Shown: piece after piece, positions 1-10,735 of the stretch
Position numbering within the stretch: the stretch's first letter is position 1
How the letters are laid out: each line of letters starts with the position of its first letter
NCBI GenBank assembly: GCA_022826865.1
Contig: JAJDUC010000028.1
Coordinates: 1-64,000, forward strand
DNA: 64,000 nt
Direction of reading: 5' to 3'
From: Anaerolineae bacterium
GTDB taxonomy: Bacteria > Chloroflexota > Anaerolineae > Aggregatilineales > Phototrophicaceae
The notes under the pieces: generated by a model
Seen by the model: the letters and a program-made list of their open reading frames with translations, nothing else
The model's database searches: none
What the model was told of the DNA's origin: nothing
Program-made: the position numbers and the translations under genes

Positions 1-2
1 AA

Positions 3-76
3 TGTAGGGGCGTCTCGTGAGACGCCCGTTGAAAATGGCCTGCAAATTGCGGGCGTTTCAGCGAAACGCCCCTACA
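3..76. repeat. 74-bp double-hairpin intergenic repeat, copy A1 (TGTAGGGGCG...CGCCCCTACA)
   Basis: Outer inverted repeat TGTAGGGGCG/CGCCCCTACA; inner hairpins GGGCGTCTC/GAGACGCCC and GGGCGTTTC/GAAACGCCC; related copies at 5966, 35975, 47761 and 58298. Confidence 0.85.
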
Positions 77-178
77 GATTACGAAATGTGAGGCGAAATT
101 GTCATTTGTCAGCGCAATTTCAATTTGATGCGATTGCCCTGTGCCAAAACTGCATTGTTGCGCGGGGTTTGGGCGAGT

Positions 179-1828
179 ATGATTCCGCACATGTGGCGAT
201 CTGTCGCAGCACTCATTCTTAGCGGCGCGCTCCTGGTCGGCTGCAATCTGAGCGCCGCCGCCAACGCCGACGTGCCCACGCGGGAGAACGCCGGCCGGCT
301 GCGGCTCTCGGCGTCCACCTCGGTTGCGACCGAGGCCGGAGCGACGGCCACTTTCACAGAGGTCCCGCTGACGGCGACAGCGTTGACTCTGGCGCCGACC
401 CAGAGCAGGTGCCTTAGCGATGAGGAGCGGCCGCCGCGCCGCGTATTCGCGGATGTTCGCATCGACTATGCGACGAAAGCCGCGTTAATCGAACAGCGCA
501 TCGAATTCCTCAATCGCGAAGATGCCGCGCTCGAAGAAATCGTGCTGGATGTGCAAAGCAATCAATGGGAAGACAGTTTCCAGTTGGAGCATCTTTCCGT
601 CAATGGGCGCCAGGTATCGCAGGAATTGCTCTTAAATCGACTCACTTTGGGGCTGCCGGAGCCGCTGGAAAAGAACTGCTGGCTCGAGATTGAGCTCGGG
701 TTTCGCCTGCAGCCTTCCGAGATCCGCGACGGTCTGCGCTCGTATCGCGGTTTCTTCGGATATAGCCCGCGACAGCTCAATCTGGGGCACTTCCTGCCGA
801 CGGTGGCTGCGCGGCTGGCCGGGCAATGGCGCATCCACGATCCAATCGGCATTGGCGAGCAGGTAGTATACGAAGTGGCCGATTGGCAGGTTCGCGTCAG
901 CGTTGAGAACGCGGATTCCTCCCTGAGGCTGGCGGCGCCCGGCGCTGTCACAGAGCTCGCTGACAATAGCTGGGTGGTTACATTGCCGGATTCGCGTGAC
1001 TTTGCCATCAGCCTGAGCGAAGAATTCGTCCTTCACGAGCAGCAGATCAATCAGGGGCTGAGCCTGGCCGTCTACTCCTTCGCCGATGCGCGAATTAACG
1101 CGGGTGGGCTCTGGCTGGATGGCGCGGAACATACCCTGAAGGAAGCGGTCAAAGCACTGGATTTGTTCAGCCGCTTATTCGGCGACTACGAGCGCGACCG
1201 CTTCGTCATTGTTCAAGGCGATTTTCCCGATGGCATGGAATTCAGCGGCCTGGTCTTTGTAGGCAGCGCCTGGTTTTACCAGTATGATGGCAGTCCAAGA
1301 AATTATCTCACGTTGATCTCGGTTCATGAGATCGCTCATCAGTGGTGGTATGCGAAGGTAGGCAACGACGCCGCGCTGAACCCTTGGCTGGACGAGGCGC
1401 TGGCGACATACAGCGAGTATCTCTATATTGAATCGGAATATCCGACGGAACGGAATTGGTGGTGGAGCTTTCGTGTAGCCGGCTATTTCCCGCAGGGGAA
1501 GGTGGACAGCACGGTCTACGAATTCCGCACCCCGCGCGAGTATATCAACGCGGTGTATTTGCGCGGCGTGCAAATGCTGCAGAATCTGCGCGACGATATT
1601 GGCGATGACTCATTCTTTGAGTTGCTGCGCGCGTATGGGGAAGCCGGCGCCGGACGGGTTGCCGAGCCGACGCTTTTCTGGCGCCATCTTACTGACGAGC
1701 AAGTCCCGATTACCTGGGACACTAGAAGCGAGTTCCTGCGCGATCCGGACGTACAGGCGCCGCCAGCGGAAGGCGCCGCGGGTCCGGTTGAAGCGACTGA
1801 AAATGAATCGGGAAAGGACTCGCCGTGA
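179..1828 (+). CDS. M1-family-like metallopeptidase, predicted lipoprotein
   Basis: HEIAHQWW...WLDEALATYSEYLY zinc-peptidase signature; lipobox LVGC after a hydrophobic N-terminus. The start at 179 is preferred over the tracked 125 because 125-143 lies in a dispersed repeat. Confidence 0.8.
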   Translation: MIPHMWRSVAALILSGALLVGCNLSAAANADVPTRENAGRLRLSASTSVATEAGATATFTEVPLTATALTLAPTQSRCLSDEERPPRRVFADVRIDYATKAALIEQRIEFLNREDAALEEIVLDVQSNQWEDSFQLEHLSVNGRQVSQELLLNRLTLGLPEPLEKNCWLEIELGFRLQPSEIRDGLRSYRGFFGYSPRQLNLGHFLPTVAARLAGQWRIHDPIGIGEQVVYEVADWQVRVSVENADSSLRLAAPGAVTELADNSWVVTLPDSRDFAISLSEEFVLHEQQINQGLSLAVYSFADARINAGGLWLDGAEHTLKEAVKALDLFSRLFGDYERDRFVIVQGDFPDGMEFSGLVFVGSAWFYQYDGSPRNYLTLISVHEIAHQWWYAKVGNDAALNPWLDEALATYSEYLYIESEYPTERNWWWSFRVAGYFPQGKVDSTVYEFRTPREYINAVYLRGVQMLQNLRDDIGDDSFFELLRAYGEAGAGRVAEPTLFWRHLTDEQVPITWDTRSEFLRDPDVQAPPAEGAAGPVEATENESGKDSP

Positions 1829-2211
1829 CTGTCTGTCCCGTCGATGCGCAAATCACATTTCTTTACACACGCGACCTGGCGCGCTCATCCCGGTTTTACG
1901 AGGGGGTTTTAGGTTGCAGTCTGACGCTCGATCAGGGAAGTTGCCGCATTTATCGACTGGCTGGCGGCGGCGCTTGCCTCGGCATCTGCCAGCGCGACGA
2001 TGCGCCGGAGAATAACACCGGGCTGATATTAACGTTGGTAGCGCCCGATGTTGACGCCTGGCACGAGCGGATTGTTGCGAGCGGCTGGCCCTGCGAGCAT
2101 CCGCCGCGCTACAATGCCCACTACAAGATTTATCACTTTTTCCTGCGCGACCCGTCGGGTTATCGCATCGAGATTCAGCGCTTTGACAGCGAAGATTGGA
2201 ATCAATCCTGA
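1825..2211 (+). CDS. VOC/glyoxalase-fold family protein
   Basis: Small protein with ITFLYTRDLARSSRFYEGVLG and FFLRDPSGYRIEIQRF, typical of VOC proteins; GTG start overlapping the upstream stop. Confidence 0.8.
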   Translation: MTVCPVDAQITFLYTRDLARSSRFYEGVLGCSLTLDQGSCRIYRLAGGGACLGICQRDDAPENNTGLILTLVAPDVDAWHERIVASGWPCEHPPRYNAHYKIYHFFLRDPSGYRIEIQRFDSEDWNQS

Positions 2212-2217
2212 GCGGGC

Positions 2218-4914
2218 TCAGCCGGTTGTCTTCATGCCAGCGGCGATGCCATTGATTGTCGCGAGCGTTGCATCCAGCACTGGACGCCGTTCGCTGTTGT
2301 TCCGCTCCATTTGGCGCAATTCGCGCAATAGGGCCACCTGCATAAAATTCAGCGGATCCACATAAGGATTGCGCCGTTCAATTGATGTTTTGATCGCGAG
2401 CATGTTATCCAGCAGCGCTTCCTGGCCGGTGACGTCCAAAATCATCCGGCTGCTGAGCGCGTGCTCGTCTTTGATCCAATTGAAATATTGCTCGCGCAGT
2501 TCCGCCGGATCCACCAAGGAAGCGTAGACCTCGGCAATGCCCATATCGGCTTTGGCCACATCAAGTTGCGCGTTGTCGATCAAGGCATTGAAGAAGGACC
2601 AATTGCGATACATTTCCCGCAGCAGGGCGAGGTTGCTGGAATGCTCATCGACAAAGGTCTTGAACGCGCTGCCAAGCCCGAACCAACTCGGCACGATAGC
2701 GCGGCTCTGCATCCAACTGAACATCCAGGGAATGGCGCGCATGGCGGAGAAGCCGCCCCGCGCTTGCCGCTTGGCCGGGCGCGAACTGATCTGCATCATG
2801 CTCAATTCTTCAATTGGCGTTGCCTGCTGCCAATAATCCAGGAAGCCATCGCTTTCGTATACGAACTTGCGGTAGCATTTCTGGCTCAATTCGGACAGCC
2901 GCGCCATGGCTTCGTAATAATGCGCCGGAACATGATGCCTTTCTTGCAAGCCCATACCGATCAATACAGCGTTAAGGACCTGGTTTAGGTGACGATGCCC
3001 AATGCCCCGGTTGCTGTAGCGGTAGGCGATGACTTCACCTTGTTCGGTAATCTTGACGCCGCCGTGCAAAGACTCCGGCGGTTGCGAGAGAATGGCGCGG
3101 TTGGTCGGTCCGCCACCGCGCCCAATGCTGCCGCCGCGGCCGTGAAACAATTCCAGCGAGACACCTTTTTCGACGCATTTCTCGGTAAGAATCCGCTGGG
3201 AATCGTAAAGATGCCAATTCGAGGCGATGTAGCCGCCATCCTTGCTGCTGTCCGAGTATCCGATCATCACCTGCTGTCGCAATCCGCGCTTGCCGGCGCG
3301 CGCGACCAAATGCTTGCGATACTCCCGGTTTTCAAACAAGTGCTCCATAATTTCGGGCGCCTGGTAAAGATCGTCGATGGTTTCGAACAACGGCACAATG
3401 TGGATATCGTGATCAATGCCGACCTCGCGCGCAAACAGCAGCATCGCCAGCACATCGCTGGGCTGCTTGGACATGCTGGCGATCACCGTATCAATGACTA
3501 TGGCATCGTATTCGCGGTGCGCTTGCGCGATCATGCGCCAAGTGCGGATGATGCGCTGCGTTGTTTCGGTGAAGATGCCGATCTCTGTGGGAAAGAGCGG
3601 ACGCCTGTTGCTGATTTCAGCCGTCAGCAGCGCCTGCTTTTCTGTTTCCGGCAATGCGCTGTAATCCTCCACAATGCCATAATGCGCGCAGAGTTCACCA
3701 ATGGCCGCGGCGTGCAATCTGGCGTCTTCTCGCACTTCGAGCGGCGTCAGGTGCAGGCCAAACAGGCGCGCTTTGCGCACGAGACGCTGAACTTCGCCCG
3801 TGGCCGCGCGCCGACCGCGATAAGCCTTCAAACTATCTTGAATCTGCAGCAAATCGCGCAGGAAGTCGCGGCTGGATCGGTATTGATCCGTAGCCAGCTT
3901 CCCTCGGATTGCCGCCAGCTTCTTGCGATACAGCTCGCCTGGAAAGCGCTTGTCCGGCGGATATTCCTCCCTCACCGCCGCCTGCAATTCTTCGGAGGCG
4001 CCGAATTCGTCCGTATTCTGCGTCAGATGCTTTGAAAGGCCGTCGATCTCTTCCAGATAGATTTGACGCGCCGTATGCCGCAGCGTCTCCAGTGTCTGCA
4101 AGGTGACATCGGTGGTCACATTGGGGTTGCCATCGCGGTCGCCGCCGATCCATGAGGCATAACGCAGAACCGGGGGCAGCTCCGTCCAATCCGCATCCGG
4201 ATACGAGCGTTCCAGCGCCAATTGCAGATCTTCGTAGATATCGATCACGACATCGAGGATCACCGAGCGAATGAAATAGATGCCGAAGTTGACTTCGTCG
4301 GCGACTTGCTTCTTGGATGCGCGCACCTGCCGCGTCTGCCAGAGCTCTTCAACTTCCTCCGCCAGCGCGCTCTCCAACTTGCGCAGCTCCCGCGGCAGCA
4401 GGGTCTGTCGGTCGCGGTCTTCCATCATCTGCGCGATATGACGCAGCTTGACAAGTATCTCTTGCCGTTTCGCTTCGGAGGGATGGGCCGTTAACACGAG
4501 GCGCAGCCGCGTCTGTTCCAGGAGGGCGCGCATCTGCTCGGCGGAGACGTTATTCTGCTTCAGCGCGCGGATGGCGTTGGCAATCGACTCCTTGAGCGTG
4601 CCATTGGCTTCCCGCTCGCGAATCACGCGTATTCTTTGAATGTCTTCGGCGATATTGATCAATTGAAAATAATTCGAAAAAGCTTTTGTCAGGATATTCT
4701 TTGATTCCAGCGGCAGGTTTTCCAAGCGGTCCGCCAGCTTGAAGGCGGCCGCGGCATCCCCGCTCCGGCGGGCTTTGGACATGGCGCGGATCTCTTCGAC
4801 CAGGTTGTAGGCTTCAAGGCCGTTCTGCTCTTGAATGATGATGCCGAGCAAATTGCCGAGCGTGCGTATGTCTCCGCCCAAGGCGCTTTGGCTTGCCTTG
4901 CGTCCTTCGCTCAT
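2218..4914 (-). CDS. ppc: Phosphoenolpyruvate carboxylase
   Basis: 898 aa; LTAHPSEAKRQ, GYSDSSKDGGY, FHGRGGSIGRGGGPTNRAI and ISSRPAKRQ motifs. Confidence 0.97.
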   Translation of the reverse strand: MSEGRKASQSALGGDIRTLGNLLGIIIQEQNGLEAYNLVEEIRAMSKARRSGDAAAAFKLADRLENLPLESKNILTKAFSNYFQLINIAEDIQRIRVIREREANGTLKESIANAIRALKQNNVSAEQMRALLEQTRLRLVLTAHPSEAKRQEILVKLRHIAQMMEDRDRQTLLPRELRKLESALAEEVEELWQTRQVRASKKQVADEVNFGIYFIRSVILDVVIDIYEDLQLALERSYPDADWTELPPVLRYASWIGGDRDGNPNVTTDVTLQTLETLRHTARQIYLEEIDGLSKHLTQNTDEFGASEELQAAVREEYPPDKRFPGELYRKKLAAIRGKLATDQYRSSRDFLRDLLQIQDSLKAYRGRRAATGEVQRLVRKARLFGLHLTPLEVREDARLHAAAIGELCAHYGIVEDYSALPETEKQALLTAEISNRRPLFPTEIGIFTETTQRIIRTWRMIAQAHREYDAIVIDTVIASMSKQPSDVLAMLLFAREVGIDHDIHIVPLFETIDDLYQAPEIMEHLFENREYRKHLVARAGKRGLRQQVMIGYSDSSKDGGYIASNWHLYDSQRILTEKCVEKGVSLELFHGRGGSIGRGGGPTNRAILSQPPESLHGGVKITEQGEVIAYRYSNRGIGHRHLNQVLNAVLIGMGLQERHHVPAHYYEAMARLSELSQKCYRKFVYESDGFLDYWQQATPIEELSMMQISSRPAKRQARGGFSAMRAIPWMFSWMQSRAIVPSWFGLGSAFKTFVDEHSSNLALLREMYRNWSFFNALIDNAQLDVAKADMGIAEVYASLVDPAELREQYFNWIKDEHALSSRMILDVTGQEALLDNMLAIKTSIERRNPYVDPLNFMQVALLRELRQMERNNSERRPVLDATLATINGIAAGMKTTG

Positions 4915-5052
4915 GTCATACTCCCGCCTGTCATGACTTCCGCGGATGATTCCGGATGATATTCTTGCGTGCGCCGCAAGGCACTATAGTTCAAGATATA
5001 GCCCATATCCAGTACAAGTTGAGCGCGCCCGCGACCGGCGCCGCGCGGCCGG

Positions 5053-5949
5053 ATGACCGCTCTCATTGAATGCGTCGCCAATTTCTCCGAAGGGCGCCGC
5101 CGGGCAACCGTCGCCAGCGTCGTCGAGGAGATACAAAGCGTCGACGGCGTAGCTGTCTTCGGCTGGGAAAGCGATGCCGACCATAATCGTTCGGTTGTCA
5201 CATTCGTCGGCGAAACCGGCGCCATTGCGGAAGCCGCGTTCTCAGGCATCCGCGCGGCGGCGAATCTGATCGACATGGAGCGGCACAGTGGCCAGCATCC
5301 CCGCGTGGGCGCCGCCGATGTGATGCCCTTCGTTCCACTCTGCAATGCGACGATGGCGGATTGCATCAAGCTGTCGCGCCGGCTGGGCGCGCGCGTCGGT
5401 CATGAGTTGAATCTGCCGGTCTTTTTATACGAGCGTGCCGCCCTGAAACCCGGGAACAAAGACCTGGCCGATATCAGGCGCGGAGGTTACGAAGGCCTCA
5501 GGCGCGCGCTCAACGCGGGCGAGCCGCCGCAGCCCGATTTCGGGCCGCGGCGCTTGGGCCGGGCCGGCGCTTGCGTAATCGGCGCTCGCGGCATTTTGAT
5601 CGCCTTCAATGTCTATCTGTCGACATCGGATGTCGCGGTCGCCCGCAAGATCGCGAGCTCCATTCGGGCATCGTCCGGCGGCTTGCCGCATGTCAAGGCC
5701 CTGGGCTTGCGCGTCAAAGGCTTGGCGCAGGTATCCATGAACCTGACCAACTACAAGGTCACATCAATACGACAGGCCGTCGTCGAGATTCGCCGGCTAG
5801 CCCGGACTTACGGCCTTGACATCGCTTCTTCAGAGATCATTGGTCTGCTGCCGCAGGACGCCCTGACGGAAGCGGATTGCGCCGAGTTCCGGGTGTCGAA
5901 TTTCAGCGCGGACCGCGTGCTGGAGGCGCGGCTGCGGCAATTGCTGTGA
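5053..5949 (+). CDS. ftcD: Glutamate formimidoyltransferase
   Basis: ECVANFSEGRR N-terminus, HSGQHPRVGAADVMPFVPL motif, 298 aa. Confidence 0.93.
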   Translation: MTALIECVANFSEGRRRATVASVVEEIQSVDGVAVFGWESDADHNRSVVTFVGETGAIAEAAFSGIRAAANLIDMERHSGQHPRVGAADVMPFVPLCNATMADCIKLSRRLGARVGHELNLPVFLYERAALKPGNKDLADIRRGGYEGLRRALNAGEPPQPDFGPRRLGRAGACVIGARGILIAFNVYLSTSDVAVARKIASSIRASSGGLPHVKALGLRVKGLAQVSMNLTNYKVTSIRQAVVEIRRLARTYGLDIASSEIIGLLPQDALTEADCAEFRVSNFSADRVLEARLRQLL

Positions 5950-5965
5950 CCCGTCAGAAGTATCG

Positions 5966-6039
5966 TGTAGGGGCGATTCTGTGAATCGCCCACCGAAACA
6001 AGCGGGGATTTTCGGGCGACACACAGTGTCGCCCCTACA
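5966..6039. repeat. 74-bp double-hairpin intergenic repeat, copy B1
   Basis: TGTAGGGGCGATTCTGTGAATCGCCC...GGGCGACACACAGTGTCGCCCCTACA; nearly the reverse complement of 35975-36048. Right flank (to about 6100) is also homologous to the flank of that copy. Confidence 0.88.
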
Positions 6040-6172
6040 TTTCGACCTTGCGCTGAATTTTGCACGACTTACTTGCGTTTACTTCTGTGTCTATGTGGTG
6101 ATTTATCCTGCGCCAAGCTAGGTGTTCAAGATATTTCCACCGATATAAACATTCCCTTCCAGCGCGCCAAGA

Positions 6173-6200
6173 TTGTTGCTGGTTTGAGCTGTGGTACAAT
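6173..6200 (+). promoter_or_regulatory. Candidate promoter for the peptide ABC transporter operon, followed by a 7-bp inverted repeat at 6204-6224
   Basis: TTGTTG-N16-TACAAT; then ATGCGCC-GAACTTT-GGCGCAT at the predicted transcript start. Confidence 0.5.
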
Positions 6201-6251
6201 CTTATGCGCCGAACTTTGGCGCATTTCAATTTGATAACCGGAGGACATATC

Positions 6252-7799
6252 GTGAACAGACGTATACCGGTCTTCTGTATACTGTTGGCGCTGATGTTGA
6301 CACCACTTTATGTAACGCTGGCGCAGGACCGCAATGTCTTTGTCTACGCCCATCCCGTCGCCTTCCCCAATCTGGATCCCAGTTCCGGGAATTCCAACGA
6401 AAACGTCGTCAACGGCAATGTTTATGAAACATTGACCTTTTATAACGCGCCGGGCAGTGATGAAGCGCTTAGCCCCAAATTGGCCGTTTCCTGGCAACCG
6501 TCCGACGACTCTTTGACCTGGACCTTCAACCTGCGTGATGGCGTGACCTTCCATGACGGCGCGGCCTTGGATGCCGCCGCGGTCAAGAAGTCGCTGGACC
6601 GCACGATAGGCATGGGCGAAGGCTCCGCCTGGATATTCGATCCGATCGAATCGATTGAGGTGGTCGATGACCTCGTCGTGCAGTTCAACCTGAGTTACGC
6701 GGCGCCGCTGGATCTGGTCTTGTCCGCTGGCTATGCCGCCTGGATCATGAGCCCGAACGCCGCCAATCAAGACAGCGCCTGGTTCAATGATGGAAACGGC
6801 GCCGGCACCGGTCCCTACAGCATCGCCGCTTACGAACCCGGTCAGCGCATGGTTTTGGAGGCTTACGCCGATTATTGGGGCGGTTGGGAAGAGGGCCAGT
6901 TTGACACCGTCGTCTTCGACATCGCTGAAGATGTGACGGTTCTGGAGCAGATGATCCGCTCCGGCAATGCCGATTTCACCTACAGCTTGCCCTTTGACAA
7001 CTATGGACCGCTATCGGAAGCGCAAGGCGTAACGGTTGATGTGACGCCGTCGTTCCAGAATCTGCTGATCCTGCTCAACAATGTCAAGGAACCGACAAAT
7101 AATCCCCTCGTGCGTCAAGCGATATCCTACGCATTTCCCTACGATGATGTGGTCGCGAGTCTCTACGCCGGCATGGGCACACAAGGGCGCGGTCCGATTC
7201 CCGCCAATATGTGGGGGCACGGATACGGCCTCTACCAGTACAGCCATGATTTGGACAAGGCGCGCGAGCTGCTGGCCCAGGCGGGTTATGCCGACGGCGG
7301 CATCAACCTGGTTTATACCCATGTCGCCAGTGATCTCGATGAGCAGCAGGTGGGCGAACTTTGGCGCGCCAGCCTGGCTGAAATCGGCGTCGATCTGGAG
7401 ATTCGCGGATTGGCTTGGGAAGCGCAATGGGATTTGGCGATCAATGATCCAGCTAGCGCGCAGGACGCCTTCGGCTTCTACTGGTGGCCCGATTACATCA
7501 CGCCAAACTCCTGGCTTTATGGCATGTTCCGCAGCGAAGAGGAACCCTTCTTCAATCTGGGCTACTATGCCAATCAGGATTTCGATAATCTGATCGACCA
7601 TGCCGCCGAAATCAGCGGCGTCGATCGCGCCGCCGCCGAGGACATGTTCATTCAGGCGCAAGAGATGCTCCTGGATGACGCCGCGGCCATTTTTGTCGTG
7701 GACCTGCCGGATATCCACGTGATTCGCGACGATGTCAGCGGATACGCCAATAATCCCGCCTATCCGCATGTCATCTTCATCCACGATCTGAATCGGTAG
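6252..7799 (+). CDS. ABC transporter substrate-binding protein, family 5 (peptide/nickel type)
   Basis: Signal peptide, then SBP_bac_5-like sequence (LSPKLAVSWQPSDDSLTWTFNLRDGVTFHDG). GTG start with GGAGG SD; the 6204 start in the track lies in the putative operator. Confidence 0.9.
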   Translation: MNRRIPVFCILLALMLTPLYVTLAQDRNVFVYAHPVAFPNLDPSSGNSNENVVNGNVYETLTFYNAPGSDEALSPKLAVSWQPSDDSLTWTFNLRDGVTFHDGAALDAAAVKKSLDRTIGMGEGSAWIFDPIESIEVVDDLVVQFNLSYAAPLDLVLSAGYAAWIMSPNAANQDSAWFNDGNGAGTGPYSIAAYEPGQRMVLEAYADYWGGWEEGQFDTVVFDIAEDVTVLEQMIRSGNADFTYSLPFDNYGPLSEAQGVTVDVTPSFQNLLILLNNVKEPTNNPLVRQAISYAFPYDDVVASLYAGMGTQGRGPIPANMWGHGYGLYQYSHDLDKARELLAQAGYADGGINLVYTHVASDLDEQQVGELWRASLAEIGVDLEIRGLAWEAQWDLAINDPASAQDAFGFYWWPDYITPNSWLYGMFRSEEEPFFNLGYYANQDFDNLIDHAAEISGVDRAAAEDMFIQAQEMLLDDAAAIFVVDLPDIHVIRDDVSGYANNPAYPHVIFIHDLNR

Positions 7800-7863
7800 C
7801 GACGGTCGCCGGGCGCGGTGCGGCTGCCGCTGCATCGCGCCCTCTCTCCCTTGAGCGGTTTGC

Positions 7864-8886
7864 ATGTTTACATTGAAGTATCTTCTGCGCCGGCTGGGTT
7901 TTTCAGTCTTCGTATTAGTCGGCGCGCTGGTATTGACATTCTTCGTTTCGCATGTGATTCCGAGCAACCCGGCTGCCCTGTACGCCGGGGCGCGGCCGCG
8001 CCCGGAACAGGTCGCTGAGATCGAAAAGAAACTCGGTTTGGACAAGCCGCTGCATCAGCAATTTTACCTTTATGTCAGTGAACTGCTGGAAGGCAATCTC
8101 GGCGAATCTTATCATTCCCGCCGCTCAATCAATACCGACCTGAGCATTTTCTTGCCTGCAACCTTGGAACTGGTCATCGCGGCGGTTCTAATTGCGCTGC
8201 TGCTGGGCATTCCGGTCGGTGTGCTGGCGGGCGCCTGGCCGCGCAGCCCGTTTGATTATGCGACCCGGCTGGTCGCCATCGCCGGTGTCTCAGTGCCGTC
8301 CTTCTGGCTGGCGTTGATCGCGCAATTCATTTTCTTCAGCCAGCTCGACCTGTTGCCCTTGGGCAGCCGCATCAGTCGCGACGCCACGCTCTTCTATCCT
8401 GTGACGGCGCAAACCGGCTTCTACCTCATTGACGCCGCCATCAGCGGAAATTGGAAAGCATGGGCAGACGCCCTGCATCATTTGATTCTGCCGGCGCTCG
8501 TACTAGCCGCCTATCCCTTGGGCATCACGATACGCATGATACAGACTTCAATGCTGGAAGCGCTATCGGAGACCTATATTACATCAGCGCGCGCGGCCGG
8601 CTTGTCGCGCCGGGTTATCCTCTTCAAGTTGGCTTTGAAAAACGCGATCATGCCGGCGCTGACGGTTGTCGGCTTGTCATTCGCCTATTCGATAACCGGC
8701 GCCTTCCTGGTGGAGACCATATTTTCCTGGCCCGGCGTGGGCAAATACGTCACTGAAGCTGTCCTCAACGTGGACTTTCCCGTCATCATCGCGGTTACGC
8801 TGGTCGTGACTGTCGTTTACATATTCGTGAATCTGGTCGTGGATCTGTTGCAATCGCTGCTGGATCCGCGCGTGCGGCTCGCTTGA
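7864..8886 (+). CDS. Peptide ABC transporter permease (DppB-like)
   Basis: RRLGFSVFVLVGALVLTFFVSHVIPSNPA N-terminus and DppB-type permease signature; in an operon with SBP and ATPases. Confidence 0.92.
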   Translation: MFTLKYLLRRLGFSVFVLVGALVLTFFVSHVIPSNPAALYAGARPRPEQVAEIEKKLGLDKPLHQQFYLYVSELLEGNLGESYHSRRSINTDLSIFLPATLELVIAAVLIALLLGIPVGVLAGAWPRSPFDYATRLVAIAGVSVPSFWLALIAQFIFFSQLDLLPLGSRISRDATLFYPVTAQTGFYLIDAAISGNWKAWADALHHLILPALVLAAYPLGITIRMIQTSMLEALSETYITSARAAGLSRRVILFKLALKNAIMPALTVVGLSFAYSITGAFLVETIFSWPGVGKYVTEAVLNVDFPVIIAVTLVVTVVYIFVNLVVDLLQSLLDPRVRLA

Positions 8887-9764
8887 GGCTATCGGTGCGC
8901 GCGCGAGTTGAAGTCGGTTCGACGCTCTGGTACCTGCTTAGAGATCGGGTTGCCCTGTTTAGCCTGGCTTTCCTCATCCTGGTTGCCTTGGCGGCGGTCT
9001 TTGCGCCACTGCTGACGCCGTATGCGGCGCAAGGCATGGGCGATCCGGACCTGGCAGCCAAGTTCAGGTCGCCCAGCATTGAGCATCCTTTTGGCACCGA
9101 TGGCCTGGGGCGAGATCAGGTCGCGCGCTTGATGTTCGGGGCGCGGCGTTCCCTGTCGATGGGTGTATTCGTCGTGGTCGCCGCCATTGCGATCGGCGCG
9201 CCGCTGGGCACGATCGCCGGATATCTGGGTGGCTGGGTTGACGAAGTCCTTATGCGCATTACCGACATATTTCTGGCCTTTCCGCCTTTGCTGCTGGCGA
9301 TCGCGATTGCCGCCGCTCTGGGCGCTAGTTATATCAATGCGCTGGCGGCTATCGCGGCGACCTGGTGGCCCTGGTACGCGCGTCTGGCCCGTTCGCAGAC
9401 CTTAAGCCTGCGGGAGCGCGCTTATATTGAAGCGGCTCGCAGCATTGGCGTGCGCGATAGGGTCATCATCATGCGGCATATTTTCCCCAATATCATGACG
9501 CCGATTGTCGTGCAGGGCACGCTCGATGTGGGCACGGCGATACTGGTCGCCGCCGGCTTGAGTTTCATCGGATTGGGCACGCAGGCGCCTTACGCCGATT
9601 GGGGGGTTATGATTAGCGACGGTCGGCTCTTCTTCTTGTCCGGCCGCTGGTGGCTGTCGACCTTTCCCGGTTTAGCCATCTTTTTCACGGCGATGGCTTT
9701 CAACTTTCTCGGCGACGGCGTACGCGTCGCGGCGGACCCGCGCTTGCGCAGGATTCAATCATGA
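8883..9764 (+). CDS. Peptide ABC transporter permease (DppC-like)
   Basis: HPFGTDGLGRDQVARLMFGARRSLSMG motif. Confidence 0.92.
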   Translation: MRLSVRARVEVGSTLWYLLRDRVALFSLAFLILVALAAVFAPLLTPYAAQGMGDPDLAAKFRSPSIEHPFGTDGLGRDQVARLMFGARRSLSMGVFVVVAAIAIGAPLGTIAGYLGGWVDEVLMRITDIFLAFPPLLLAIAIAAALGASYINALAAIAATWWPWYARLARSQTLSLRERAYIEAARSIGVRDRVIIMRHIFPNIMTPIVVQGTLDVGTAILVAAGLSFIGLGTQAPYADWGVMISDGRLFFLSGRWWLSTFPGLAIFFTAMAFNFLGDGVRVAADPRLRRIQS

Positions 9765-10735
9765 CGCTGCTGGCTGTGGAAAACTTGCACGTGCAATTCA
9801 GCACGCCCTTTGGCGCGGTCTACGCCCTGCGCGGCATCGACTTTGAACTGAGCAAGGGCGAGATTCTCGGCCTGGTAGGCGAGACCGGTTGCGGCAAATC
9901 CGTCACCGGCCGCAGCATTATTGGATTGTTGGACGAAAACGCCGAAGTCACGCAAGGTCGTGTTCGTTTTGAAAACGCCGATTTGCTGCAGCTCTCCGAA
10001 GCGGACCTGCGCGAAATCCGCGGCAATCGCATCGCCATGATCTTCCAGGATCCGGCCGTCGCGCTAAATCCTCTGTTTACAATTGGGCAACAGATCGGCG
10101 ATGTGCTGCGCGCTCACGGCGCCGATTTGCGCTCGGAACAGCGCGAGCGCGCGCTGCAGCTGCTGAACGATGTTGGATTGCCCGATCCCGCGCAGCTTGT
10201 TGACGTCTACCCGCATCAATTGTCGGGCGGGCAACAGCAGCGCGCTATGATCGCCATGTGCCTGGCGGCCGAACCGGATGTGATTATCGCCGACGAACCC
10301 ACCACGGCGCTGGATGTCACAATCCAGGCGCAGATTCTCGACCTTTTGCGCATGCTGCAGCGCGACCGCGAAATCAGCGTCATCCTCATCACTCATGACC
10401 TGGGCATCGTCGCTGAAACTTGCCAGCAAGTGGTCGTTCTCTATGCTGGCCGTGTGGTGGAGAAGGGCAGCGTTGAGACGCTATTTGCCCAGCCACAGCA
10501 TCCCTACACGCGCGGTCTTTTGTCGGCTTTGCCTCGCGCCGGCAGCCGCGGCAGAGAACTCAACGTCATCAGCGGCACGGTGCCAAGCGGGCTGGAGCGC
10601 ATCAAAGGCTGCGCCTTCGCGCCGCGCTGTGGATTTGCCATGCCACGTTGTCATGAGCAGCAGCCGGCTTTTAGCGCCTTCGGGCCGAAACAGCAATCAG
10701 CCTGTTTCTTGCATGAGCCCTTGAACCATGACTGA
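9761..10735 (+). CDS. Peptide ABC transporter ATP-binding protein (DppD-like)
   Basis: GETGCGKS Walker A, LSGGQQQR signature, C-terminal oligopeptide/dipeptide domain. Start set at ATG 9761 (ATGA overlap with DppC). Confidence 0.93.
   Translation: MTLLAVENLHVQFSTPFGAVYALRGIDFELSKGEILGLVGETGCGKSVTGRSIIGLLDENAEVTQGRVRFENADLLQLSEADLREIRGNRIAMIFQDPAVALNPLFTIGQQIGDVLRAHGADLRSEQRERALQLLNDVGLPDPAQLVDVYPHQLSGGQQQRAMIAMCLAAEPDVIIADEPTTALDVTIQAQILDLLRMLQRDREISVILITHDLGIVAETCQQVVVLYAGRVVEKGSVETLFAQPQHPYTRGLLSALPRAGSRGRELNVISGTVPSGLERIKGCAFAPRCGFAMPRCHEQQPAFSAFGPKQQSACFLHEPLNHD

Noticed and set aside
2989-4035. 348-aa plus-strand ORF antisense to ppc
   Set aside because: Lies entirely opposite a clear ppc gene; composition is that of a high-GC shadow frame with no recognisable motif.
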